Shown: positions 15,183 to 28,300 of the stretch, piece by piece
Layout: the number at the start of each line of letters is the position of its first letter
Numbering within the stretch: the stretch's first letter is position 1
NCBI RefSeq assembly: GCF_000002995.4
Contig: NW_025062479.1
Location: 20,394,721-20,458,720 of the forward strand
From: Brugia malayi
Lineage: Eukaryota; Nematoda; Chromadorea; Rhabditida; Onchocercidae
DNA length: 64,000 nt
Reading direction: 5' to 3'
Made by a program: the position numbers and the translations under genes
Notes under the pieces: generated by a model
The model's database searches: none
The model's input: the letters and a program-made list of their open reading frames with translations, nothing else
Told to the model about the DNA's origin: nothing

Positions 15183-15905
15183 CTATTCAGTTAAATCTCT
15201 GTCGACTTTGACATTCAAGGAAGTAATGCTTCCTAGATAGGTAAATTGTTGAATTGATTTAAATTCAGATGAGTCTACAGTACATGATGAAAGCAATAGT
15301 CTACTTGTGATGAATTTACCTATATACTTGTGATTTTTCAAGCTTACGTTTAGTCCAAAAAATTTTACATTTTCTGCAAGCCAGGAAGTTGTGCGTTGCA
15401 AGAATGCTTCTTTGCGAGCTCGTCTGCAAAGAGCAATTTTATGCGCTTTCAATCGCTGAAGGTTGACCGGGCCGACACGACATGAAATGTAAATACATTT
15501 TCTTTAATTAGATCTGCCATGACTCTTCCAAGTATCATGCTGAAGAATAATTTGAAAAACTTTGTTTCACTCTGTTGATTACTAAGAAAGACTCAGAGAG
15601 TGAATTGCCATATCTGACTTGACAGCTTGATTCTTCTGATCAACTTGAGGAACTCAGGGAGGCAACCTAAGCTGAAGTCAACAAATGTCATGCAAAATCC
15701 TTTGCTTCGTTCCGTACACTTTTGTTGCAGTTTCTGAAAACAGATATTATGTTTGTAGTGCTTCTATTAATTCGAAAAGTACATTGGCTATCGTCAGGTT
15801 GAAATACTTCTGTAGCTATGAATACTGTCGTGGAAGGTTTGATAATTTAATTTATTATTTTGGGAGAGATTGTTAATCGCAGGGAAATTCGTTGGATCCA
15901 GATGT
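15183..15905 (-). mobile_element. decayed RTE-type non-LTR retroposon fragment (reverse transcriptase part)
   Basis: Read on the minus strand from about 15.9 kb down, three frames give successive pieces of a non-LTR reverse transcriptase. Near 15.8 kb is a piece like the FRPxRSTTD region (seen as FRINRSTTNIISVFRNCN). Near 15.65 kb is LPEFLKLIRRIKLSSQ. At 15.3-15.45 kb is LQRLKAHK, then FFGLNVSLKN and QFTYLGSI, the usual thumb-side motifs of RTE-clade elements. Stops and frameshifts separate them, and the YADD catalytic motif is not intact. Sequence down to about 15.0 kb may be its 3' part. It sits next to the Pao element, which suggests nested or serial insertion in an insertion-tolerant interval. 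RTE clade is inferred from motif order. Confidence 0.75.
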
Positions 15906-16413
15906 AAATATGTGGAGTAACAGAAGATAATAATTCCTTAATTAACAGAAGCAATAATACAATAACTTGATAGAGAAGAACTGAAATTGAACTCGCCTAG
16001 TTCTTGGTAAAAAACACACAATGCTCTTTCAACAAGGGTGACCACCTTATGTAGCAAGCAATATGCGTAGATAAAGTATATGATTTACAATATGAGGTTG
16101 ACCTGCCGAAAGAGTAATCGGTCTAACAAAGAGTTGTTGACTTGGTTTACAAGTAAATCTATTTACTAGTTGACAAACCGCAAAGGACATCAGTTAAGCA
16201 AAAGTTGCTAACCTCATTCAAGATTCAAGGATAATTTACAATTAGTGGCGACACAACAATGAAGTCAACTAAATGAGGGGATGATACAATATATGAAAGA
16301 TTGTAAACATGAACTGATACAATATATAAAAGATTTACAGGTTAAACATAAGATTGGAAACAAAGATTTCAAAGTACAAACATTATTTGCAAAGATTTCA
16401 TAGAACATATTTC

Positions 16414-17400
<987 letters not shown>

Positions 17401-17428
17401 ACATGGCATTAATATTCTCTAATTCTAT

Positions 17429-18665
17429 TTATTTAATAACAAATTGAACAGCACGTATTCCTATTAACACGGCTGACAGTTCTAATCTTGGAATAGTCAT
17501 ACTCTTGATGGGAGCAATTCTCAATTTGGCGAAAACTAAAGATTTCCTGACTTGAGTGAAGTATACCGAAGCTGTATATACAGCTGAAGAAGCATTTACA
17601 AAAACATGAATTCCTGTGGGTAGTGATGTGTCTATTACGACGCGTTGTATATCTTTCACGTATATTGGCCATGCACATATAAGGGATTCCCAGTTCTTCT
17701 GATCGTCCTTACTTATTAACTGGTCCCAGCTTACTTTCTCTTTCCAAAGATTTTGAAGAAATAATTTTATCGGCATTGTACATGGAGTTAGGAACCCAAA
17801 GGGATCATATTGAGAGGCTAGGAACTGTAATACTGTTCTTTTTGTTGGTACTTGATCCTTCCAAGGTTTTAGGGTTATTTGAATTATGTCTTCATCTGAG
17901 TTCCAATTGATACCAAGAATCTTTTTAAACTTATTTGTCTCTGCTCGATCTTGTTCGGGAATCTTAGAATTGAATTCTTTGTTGTTTGATAAGAATTCTC
18001 TAACATTCATTGAGGCATCGTTAAAGATGTTTTTCATTTCTTGATATTTGTGTAGAGCTTCATCGATACACGTGGTTAATACTATAATGTTGTCGACATA
18101 AAGATTTTTCCTAATCTAGTTAGCGAATTCGTTGTAGTAATTTTCCAGATGATAGTTAAGTGGAGCCGATAATGAAAATGGTGAAAATATTACTCCAAAT
18201 GGGACTCGTTTAAATGGATAATGTTCAATATTATCTTCTGTTACTTGTACCTTTATAACCTTTAACCAAAGAAATCGTGTGCAGTTTCTTTCTATTGGTA
18301 GTAACTGCAACTGCAAAAAGGCTTTGTCAATGTCTGCTATTATCACAATTTCCATAATTCAGAAACGAAGCAGTACTACTACTAAATCGGGAAGAGTTAT
18401 GGATCCTTGGTATAATACATCATTCAAACTCTTTCCTCCTTTTTGGTGTGAGGATGCATCATGCACGATTTTAATTTTGGTTGTAGCCTTGTTTGGAATT
18501 ATAACTTAATAGTGAGAAGATAGTGAATAATACCAATCTGGTCCATCTCTGAACATACTTTCTCGATAATGCAGATTGTAACTGATCACGAATCGTTTCG
18601 TCATATTTGAGAAGTAAACGTTCATCGTTCTGAAGTCGTTTACTTCTTAGGCGACTAAGACACAA
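17429..18665 (-). pseudogene. Pao reverse transcriptase and RNase H remnant
   Basis: From 18665 downward: a thumb-like piece (LSRLRSKRLQNDERLLLKYD), then KIVHDASSH and a GSITLPDLVVVLLRF segment, a stop, then [11 protein letters not shown] (motif A) and [13 protein letters not shown] (motif B) at 18116-18355. LYVDNII (motif C, YVDN variant) follows near 18.09 kb and a 202-residue open frame at 17429-18037 comes last. The last frame carries QYDPFGFLTP and an RNase H start (HVFVNASSAVYTASVY, then IPRLELSAV). The first RNase H aspartate appears changed to Asn in VNAS. RNase H is cut off at about 17430. Several stops show it is inactive. Confidence 0.88.
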
Positions 18666-18774
18666 TCCGAAATTGTCATTTAATTTGATTCTGGATTCTT
18701 TCGATGGCTAGGCAATTTGGTATCTATCATTGTTTTTTGTGATATTTTCTTTGAACCTTTTTAAAACTTGTTCG

Positions 18775-19575
18775 TCATCTTATAGATTCGGTTGTTCCTA
18801 TGAATTCCAACTTCCAGAATCGATCAATCTCTGGAATGTCAATATTAATAGGTGTAATGGTGGTTTGATGATCCTTATTCTGAACGGAACAACACGTGCT
18901 CTGTGTTACTATTTCGTTGAGGTGATTACTACGCTGATGATTATTATGCTTGTTTATATATCCACTTCTAGCAATCATAGGGGCGACTACTGTGTGTTGA
19001 TTAAAGAAAACTCTGAATTTATAGTTTGGGATTTCTCTAAACAGATAAACTTGAAAAAATAGTTAACTCCGATAATTAGCTTAGGCTGTTTCCAACTGCT
19101 AATTTCCTTTGTTAATGGAAGCAGAGTTGAAATATCTGATGCATTGTCTTGGTCTACAGATATTAACCTTATTTTGTTTGTTAAATAGTCGACTACTGTA
19201 GCTACAATCGATAGGTAATTCGCACTTTGGCAAAAAGCGATGTTTGAGGGTTTCTATTGCCGAATCCCGCGAATGTCGCTTGCTCATAATCAATATCTTC
19301 TAGGTGTAATCTTTCTGCTAGTTTCTTCGATATACACGTTGCTTGAGCACCGCTTCTAAATTAATTACTTCAACTTCTTTCCTAAGAGCAAAACATCTGT
19401 CATTTCGTGTCGAATGCTTTATAACTGGATTGATTGGCTTTGCCGTCTTTGTATCTTCTTCGATTGCCCCCAATGATCGTGCCTGATCGTTGTATTTAGT
19501 GTAGCACAATGCGGTATTATGGTGACCTTTGCAATAGAAACATATACGTTTCCTTGTCTTGCAATTGATTGTCAC
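18775..19575 (-). pseudogene. Pao zinc knuckle and protease remnant
   Basis: The frame at 19318-19575 holds CFYCKGHHNTALC, which fits the C-x2-C-x4-H-x4-C zinc knuckle of retroelement nucleocapsid. Further down, pieces around 19.1-19.3 kb (FLPKCELPIDCS) and 18.78-18.98 kb (MIARSGYINKHN) correspond to the region between protease and reverse transcriptase. Frames change repeatedly, so no intact protease can be read. Confidence 0.75.
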
Positions 19576-19960
19576 ATGTCTTGGTTGAAGACAGCTTTAG
19601 TCATTGTTATTTTCTTTCAGTCATTGCATCCTTCGTTCGGACTAGGATAAGTTTGGCATTCATTATCCCGGTGGTTCTTACTGCAAAAAGCACGTGGTCT
19701 TTGGGTTTTGCTAATCTTCGTATTAGCCTTTCTATGTGTTTGCGGTGTCGTTACAGTTAGAGCCGAAGTTCCTTCTGTAAAATATCGTTAATTAGTCCAT
19801 AGACCAATTTTGCTTTTAGATTCCTTTTGTTGATGTACTCTGTCAAGAATTCAGGCGAGCAGTTTATTTTCAGTGATAATTTCAATACTGAATTATTCGA
19901 GACTTTCACCCATTGCTTCAAGTTGTCGAAGTGTTCTTTTAGTACTTCGACTGTTACCTT

Positions 19961-20694
19961 CTATTCTCGATCATTCTTCTTGACGGAATATAACTCATTA
20001 TAGAGCGATTTTTTAATGATGTGTGATTGCTCAAAATTTTCAGTAAGGACTTTCCGTATCACATCATAATTTTCTGAGGTTATATCATAACCTCTAATAG
20101 CCAATGAGGCATCTCCCTTTAGACATGCAATTAAATAATTTAATTTTTGGATGTCTGGTATTTTTTGTAGATGGGCTGCAGCTTTAAAGCTGCTCCACAA
20201 TCCTCTCCACAGGATTACCAGTGAAGGTAGGCAGCGGTAGTTGAGGTAAGTTAACCGTTGAATAATAGGTTATTTGCGTTGGTTGCTCTTTTATTTCGCC
20301 TTCTTTAAGGCGCTGGATTACTGACTCTGAGTCATTCATATACATATTTAAGGTTATGATGACTTCTTTGCCTTCACTTATTAAGTTTAAAATACCTCTT
20401 TTATCTTCAACCATTTGGGCGTATTTGTCTTCTTCTTGTTGTCTCTTCGTTGCTGGAACCTGTTCTATGTATTGGATCCAATTAATATTAATTGTCTCAA
20501 GTGTGCCAATATGCAGCTTGAGACGCATTATTTTTTCTCCAATGGTTTTTTTTTTCGAGCCTCGTGTGTTGACGGGTTTCTTCTCTTGTCAACACTTGCT
20601 CCAAAGACGTCAGATCCATTTCTTGGACTTCTTTGAGAAGAGCTTCCAATTTTTCTTTTGCCGGTTGTGCGCTTAGTATTATAATTGCAGACAT
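19961..20694 (-). pseudogene. Pao gag remnant (DUF1759-like)
   Basis: The start codon at 20694 opens MSAIIILSAQPAKEKLEALL, a coiled-coil-like N terminus. After a frameshift near 20.5 kb the frame at 20184-20528 ends with LPQLPLPTFTGNPVE, the standard lead-in to the DUF1759 gag domain. Another frameshift leads to WSSFKAAAHLQKIPDIQKL and GDASLAIRGYDITSENYD at 19961-20200. At least two frame breaks make it non-functional. Confidence 0.88.
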
Positions 20695-20735
20695 TTCCCG
20701 GCTCGTAGCACCAATAAATACTAATCCATTTAAAA

Positions 20736-21480
20736 TTATTTATAAATATGTTATTTACTTGCTCACGCTCTACAGACAACGCTTTCACATATTTGCAATT
20801 CACAATTCTTCTAAAGTACAATTCGACCAGCAGTTCCTTACCAATTCCCACTTCGAAGCAATTCTTCAAATTATCTATAACCGACTAATAACTGGTATTG
20901 TCAATCCTCTACAAAGAATAAACAATCTCCCTCAAACATATTGCCAATGTCGGGAAACCGAAGAAGATCGCAATATGTTAATACAGTAAAGGTTTTGTAT
21001 AAACTATTCCCTAAGATAAAGGATTATTCATGTTAAACAAAGATAAACTACAATGTATTCCAATATTCATTGACGAGTTTGTTATCTAATGTAAATTGTT
21101 AAACACATCAGAAATGATAATTATCTAAAACTGTATATTCTGGTATGCTAATTATGAAAAGAAATCCTTATCTTTTGTACCAATCTTATTCACTGTTTTA
21201 AATATTTACATAAATTTCAGTTTTGCATCTTTTTATAGTTCAACGTATTTGTTTATAATACATAAATGTCCTAGTTAAGATTCATTAACAAAAATCTTCT
21301 AAATAGGAAAAACTTTTAGAATTGCGACACCTTCATCTCCAGATTACTATGTTTCTTTCTTATCCTATATTTCTATGTTACGACTCTATATTTATTTGCG
21401 ATATTACCAGTACACTAATAATCAAATTTTGCTTTCCTTATTATCCAGCTAAGTTAGACCAAATCTTTTCGCGACAAATA
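20736..21480. other. junction between two head-to-head Pao copies; likely LTR sequence
   Basis: This interval lies between the primer-site-like sequence of the minus copy (about 20.70-20.73 kb) and that of the plus copy (about 21.49 kb). By position it should contain the 5' LTRs of both copies, back to back. I could not align the two halves by eye, so the LTRs are either from different families or too decayed. No gene is seen. Confidence 0.45.
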
Positions 21481-21484
21481 TTTC

Positions 21485-22916
21485 TAGTGCCACGAGCCAG
21501 TAGCTCCATGGCTACTAATAGCAAGTATCTAACCGGCTAAGGAAAGGTTGATTAAGCTACTTAATGAAGTAAAAATGATACAAACAATGCCTCTGGATTA
21601 AACTTTGGTAACGGAGCAGTAGTAAGTTTTACCAAGAGAACGAATAGGCAAAGTTCAAAGATTTCAACTTTGCATCAATACGCTGCTGCAAATGACAAGT
21701 GGCTCAATTATATCCCGAAATCTACTACCAAAACAAAAAGAAGGAAGAAATGTCGTGGAAGAAAAGTATGAAGGAGAAAGGAGAAGTGGATTATGTCGAA
21801 TGCTCCTTGAAGGTAAAGAAGTGTGAATCTCATGCGAATCTCACAAGAATTACTGCAACCAAAGAAGCAGTCAAAACTTGTACCCATCTCACATACCCAT
21901 TTCGTAGTCAATCTTCCCAATTATTGTTACCCACTTTTAGTGGGAACCCAGACAATGGCGGCAGTTTTGGAGTAGTTTCATTGCTGTAGTCCATTCATAA
22001 GCAATTCCGGAAATTCAAAAGTTGCATTATCTGCATTCATGTTTAAGTAGAAAAACTTTGCAAATAGTAAGATACCTTAGAAAACTACGAAGTCATAAGA
22101 AGACGGCTAGGAGAGGAACACTCTAATACTGAAAGTGTCAAAAAACATACACCACGTTGGATACTAGATTAGGTCGGTTTCGAAGTTTAGAAATTTCCTA
22201 TCGGACTTGGTCATTACGAATGACCAGGTTAGAAGTAGCCAACTCTAATCAATAACGCGTAGGCCTGTGCAAAACCTCCGAGACAAGTTCGGCATTCGCA
22301 ACAGTGATATATCTTCTCAGACTGCAACAAAGAAAAGAAAAGACAGAAGACGTCACGTACCTTTTGCGCCAAAGATCATTGGGACAGAATAACGCGTCAG
22401 TGTAACAAAAGGAACCAAAGCGCTTCAAACAAAACGATTTTCCTTCTTTTCTTCTCGCGGCTCCAGCTGCTTTTCTTCTTCTTCTTCTGCTTCTGCTTCT
22501 GCTTCTTTGGTGGCTTTCTCATTCTTCTGCTTTTTCGGTGAAATTTTTGCCATCGTCAAATAACTACGCCAAAGCTGCCCAGTCGAGATGAGGACAGATA
22601 ACCAAGATGAATATTCGACATCTAATTATAATTCGACTCTTGCAACTCAAATGAGCTCTCAGTGAGGAAAGGACAGGAAACTTTATTCTTATGTGGAGAG
22701 ATAATAGTTTTCAATCCTTACTACTTAAATGAAAAGGAAATGCCTTGGCAGTGTTTATCTTTTATTTCTAAAGAATTATCACAAAAATTAAAATTAACTG
22801 AAACGGAACAACAAAAGTTAAACTTAGCTCTGTTTGATATAAAGAAACTCAGATCGTATCTCACTACTCGCGTGCAGCTAAGAATGATAACACTCTACCA
22901 CAACGTAATTAAGTAA
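21485..22916 (+). mobile_element. second, heavily decayed BEL/Pao copy (gag to protease)
   Basis: CTAGTGCCACGAGCC at about 21.49 kb mirrors the primer-site region of the minus copy and is followed by ATGGCTACTAATAGC as a gag start. Downstream, SQLLLPTFSGNP (about 21.92-21.95 kb) matches the gag lead-in of the minus copy. Near 22.35 kb is a knuckle remnant with FCAKDHW, where the first Cys appears changed to Arg. A frame at 22662-22916 includes LALFDIKKLRSYLTTRVQL, similar to the Pao protease region. Many stops interrupt it. The rest of pol is not visible, so the copy is truncated at about 22.9-23.0 kb. Confidence 0.72.
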
Positions 22917-22919
22917 GTA

Positions 22920-23140
22920 CCTTCAGATTCCTAGAAGATCAATCTGCACAAATGAGGGAACTAGAAGAACCGATTGCTCTAAGAATTAGAAGTGCAAAGA
23001 CTTAATAAACAAGAAAGTTACAAAAGTAAGAATAATAATAGAAAACTTATTACTAATTAGTACTATTTTTACATTATTATTTCGCGTCACATCAAATGAC
23101 ATTTGTAAATGAACTTCTGGTATTCCATTCAGTATTCCTC

Positions 23141-23171
<31 letters not shown>

Positions 23172-25357
23172 AAAAAAAGAAACTTTGAGAATGCAAAAAG
23201 AAAGAAAGATTTATACACGGACTCACGTGAGGATCACTCGTACAGTATGTGTAAGAACATTCTTCACTCATATGTTAGAGAATTTGTCCTTACTATAATA
23301 AAAAATTTGTAGTTGATTGGCACTGAATTCCTATACCAACCACGTGAATAATATGTGCTGTCCACTTGTTGTCCACATGTTTGGAAAATTTTGCTTGAAT
23401 CAAATTTCATCAAATCTGTGTTGATGGAGTGTTTTACAAAAATGAAAGCTTGTTGCTGAGATGTAGTTTGATTTCGACTCCATAGATAGATAAATTGCAG
23501 GTTTTTTAAAGTATCGTTCTTCTGGTATATTTTTTCAAGACTGACCAGCTCTATCTGCCGGATTTCAGTCAGGAAATTGTTCTCCTAAGTGGTTTTCTGA
23601 AAATTAATGGGCCCAATCTACCCATTCGCACATTTTGTTTGAGTTTAAACCTGTCTGGTTCTATCGGAGGCATGTGCTACTGCAAGCACAAATAACAACT
23701 CCATAAGGACACGCAAACTTTATCCACGACAAGGAAGTGTCACCAGGAAGGATGTGTATAATATAAGATTTATAGCATAGATTTGTCATAAACTAATTAA
23801 GAGATCTAATTAGTGTATATATAATTAGTATATAAGCATTATAAAAAGACTGATCTATCCAAAATTCAAAATCCATTTTGAAATTAGCACTGTTTCTTTA
23901 TACTTTCCGTAATTTATGATTTTCATCAATTCATGACAAGATGCTCATCTACAAAGAAGTTTCCGACCTTTAAGTTCAAAGTAACATGAAACTGTAGTTA
24001 ATCTCCCCCAGTCACCTAGAAATAACATTACCTGTTGGATTAAAAATAACATTTGAGATAATAGGAAAATTTTCAAAATGCTATAGTAATAAACTGCTTT
24101 CTTTATCAACATATAGAATACATTACACTAGTTCTGCGACGAATTGTTTGAGAAATCGAATCTTAACTCTTCTTTATGAAAGAAAAAAGAAAACAGCTTA
24201 AAATTTACTGAAATACAAATATGCATTGAATATGATAATGAAATTGCTAGAACAGAAAGTGTTACTAGTATTTTTCAGTCTTTTACTATAAATTGTTTCA
24301 TCTTAACTCCTAATTTTCTTATTTTATAAAAGATTTAAGGAAAACTTTTAAATTCTATCTTACTTTTTACTGAATGAAATTTCCGCTTTGTTATTATAAT
24401 TTTTTATTCACAAAATCAAATGGATCAATGAATGAATTAATAAAATTGGATGCATCAGTTAACTGAAGAATGTGATAATACTAGTCAATATAAAATAATA
24501 GTTCCGGGAAGACATATGATACCGTACAGTGACGTATATTCAGACATAAACTGCCTAAAGAGCCTAGTCAGCATTACTTCCGACTATGACTTAGTATTTT
24601 TGCTCATCACTTTAAATAAATCTATCTTAAAGAAATTTAAAATTCAATAACATATACTTTTTTAACACCTAAAATTTATAGCAATTTTTCGGCTCAACTC
24701 AATATCATTGAAAAAATGTAAAAATAAAATTCGTTTGAGATGAAATTTCTCAGAAAAATATTTTAGAATGACATTATCTTAATCAATTAATTAATTTTTT
24801 CTAATAATGGTGAAGAGCCATTTGTATAATCGATTACCAGAAAACAAGTTATGATTGCTTTTAAAATGAAAGAAGGAACAGAAACAAAGGATTCATGAAT
24901 TTCGGTATTGAACTTTGATATTGAATAGCATTTCTGTATTGCAGTCATCTACTCAAATATCCTTCGTTTAAAACTTTTTAAAGACATAATTTTTTACTAT
25001 CAAAACTTTTACAAAAATACAAACTATGTTATATGTTAAATATAAATGATAATTTATTGAAAAAAAAATCCATCATTCTAACAAAAAAAGACAAATTATG
25101 ATCAATAAGTAAATAATAACGAAGTTGACAACAATACAATTAATGTTGTATATATATATACACATATCCATGGAAAAGTTTGAAATAAATAGGACGATTC
25201 AAAAATCAAAGAAAAAAAATTTTTTCAAAATTATTTCTACTTAAGCAAAACGGAGTGAGGGAGAAGAAAAAGAATAAAAAAGAGAAAAAGAAATGAAAAG
25301 AAATGATACAATTTTTTAAAAATAAGAGCATAAGAAAATTTAAATTCAACTAAGTTA
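22920..25357. other. gene-free stretch
   Basis: No supported exon on either strand. A long A tract lies at about 23141-23169. The rest is ordinary AT-rich sequence, the right end being the 3' flank of the gene that stops at 25358. Confidence 0.55.
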
Positions 25358-28300
25358 TTAAGCAATTTTCACGTCAATTCCCATTAAAAAACATGCTATC
25401 GTATTTTGCGTCATACGCCGCCGTAATAAAGCTTTTCCAAATTCCGAAATGTACGATTCTTTGCCATTCTGTTCGTAATCCATCAAATAAACAGTGATAA
25501 ACATGGAAATCTGCAAGATAAAAACTACTGATAAATGAATAATTTAAGCTTACAGTGTGTCATGTCTAGGTCCTACTTTTTGAAATTTTTAAATAAAATT
25601 ATGCTTCCAGTTAAGGGCACGAAATAAAAGTAATCAATTATTTTAAAATAATTTATTGAATATGAATTTAAAGAATTAAGGAAGAAATTTGGTACCGGTC
25701 GTTTTTCAACTATATTTTTTTCAATTTCTGGTGGTATGTATTCCTTGACATCATCCAGTTCTGGTGTACACATTTCTGTTTCAATATCATAGAAACCCGG
25801 TTGCATCACCTAAAAATAGCAATAAAATTTAATAAAAAAAAACGAATGAAACTAAAAAATTGGTAAATGTTTCTAGTAATACTTAAAATAATTCTCCTGT
25901 AATAAATTTATAAAATCTAAATTTATTCTTATTTGATTACTCATTTCCGAATTTATTTATTTTTTATCAACCAAAAATATAAAGGCACTCTTCTCTTTTT
26001 TGTCATCTTAAAATCGCATTTGATCTAAAAATTATAATATGAAAAGAAATTCTGCTAAATAGCAATAAATATAAATTCCCTAATTAAGTGCTAATGAGTA
26101 GTCATCTAATAATCATTTTTTTTTTCCTTTTTATCAACTGATCTATAAAACATTTTTCTTACAACATGTAGTGTGAGAAGTAAATAGAGAGATAAATAAT
26201 AAAAAGTGTGAAAAAAAAAACTGTTTGATATTTACTAATTTTAATTTTACACAAAAAGAAATTACTCTTGTAATTTATGAATTAGTCAGTAATATTGTAC
26301 GCAAAATTTTTTATTTCATATTCTTATTTAATAATATATTTAAAATATAAAGCATTTCTTTCTCATCAAAGAAAAATTAAGATTTTTTAGGAAAGTTTTT
26401 ATAAGCAAATTTTTTACGCGCGTATTTGTATTATTTTGTAATTTTTCACATGATTTATGATTTTATTATATTTTGTATGCATTTTAGGATGCATAATGTG
26501 GGAGAAAAAAAATTTTAGTATGATAAAAAAATATGATAAGGGACTGATACTATGTTGATTAGATGTTGTGTGAACATATAGACACAAAAACGTCGATAAT
26601 AAAATTCTGAATTTTCATCGATTTGATATTCGTTATTTTCCTCATATTATGACTGCGGAGCACATATAACTATTCAATAAAAAAAAAAGAAATTAATTAT
26701 GAGTTTTGCGCTAAACAAATTTTACTGTCAAATTGTTTCACTATTAATGGCATATGTTGTTCATTTGATTTTATACTTCATTGCAGAATAAATAAATACT
26801 GATGCAATTAATTAATTATAAGCATAAAGAATTATAATAGCAGTATAAAATCATAAACAATATAAAATGTAATTAAAGATTCCAGCCGTTTTTTTTTTTT
26901 TTTTTTTCACCTCGTGTAATTCCAGCAAAAGTTTCATTAACTTCTAAAATGCAAGTCAAAAAAAAAAAATTTTAGAAAAATTCCTTTTCAATTTTTTAGA
27001 TAAGCTTTTCAATAATTTTAAATCAAAAATTGATCAAGAAGTATTTTATGCCATTAGCATTATACCAATATCTTTTTCCTAATATTTGATTAAATTGAAT
27101 ATATGTGACAGAACTGCTTCTAATTATTTATGAATATGGGAAAAAATGACATTAAATTTTAAGAATAATTTTTTTTTAAGAAAATTAAATTAAGAAAAAT
27201 GGAAGTTTATTTAGTTGCTAATTAATCATGAATACTATTAAAATGCTGTTTTAGAGAAATTTTTTTGAATGAACTGCTGTAGCATGCACAAAAATTAAGT
27301 GATTAATTCGTTTTTAGTGAAATTTACAAAATTCGCATTCCTGCACTTTAAAATGTCAACATTTACAATTTTAAATAGTCAGACATTTCAATATTGTGGT
27401 AAAATATACATGGCAAATTTAATCATCAATCACTTAAAAAGATCAGTGTCAGATCATTTTATACAATTATTTTTAAATTGCTGGTAACAACTGAGCTGAA
27501 TAACTTTTAGTCAGCAGTAATAAGATCAGAGAAATTAATATCAATAATTTATTATTAATAGATGCTAAATTAGCATCAATGATTGTAGGTAATCGAAGAA
27601 TTAACTTTAGATTTCAAAATATTTAATTAGCATAATTAGTCTACTTTTTTCATCGCGACATCGGAACATTACTACTATATTCATGCATGTTAACTTGCAT
27701 AAAATATTAGGATGCAAAAAGCCAATTTAGAATTAGTTAGCCACTGATTATTTTATTCACTAATTAATTAAATAATTCAAAAATAAAAATCAACATACCT
27801 CACATAGACAATCATTATCAATAAGTTTTTGTATCGTTTGTGCATGTGAACTGCCATGACGTGTTGTTTGATTCCGCATTTGTTTACAGAAATCGCAAAA
27901 AACACTGTAATCAATTCTGGCAATAGTGGGCAAGACAAAAATTTCTTTTTAAACAATTAAAAATGCAATCAATAAAATGTTATGCTCAAAGTTATCAGTG
28001 TCAACTAGCACAAATTTCTGTTTTATTCAAGCATAATTTTTCATATTTTGCAGAATGGAAAATTTTATTTGTTATTTTTCCATATTTTTTTAAAATGAAT
28101 CTTAAATATTAATTTACTTAAATTTTTAATTCGATTCCCTCATCTTGAACATTATTCTATTTAAAAGTTAAAATTTCTGCTTGGAATACTTTGTTTTTCT
28201 GCTTTTCTCTACATTTTTTAATTCTTTTTTGTTTCAATAATAATTTAAACTTTGAACAATTGAATATTGAAATGGATAATCTATATATTGTATACACGTA

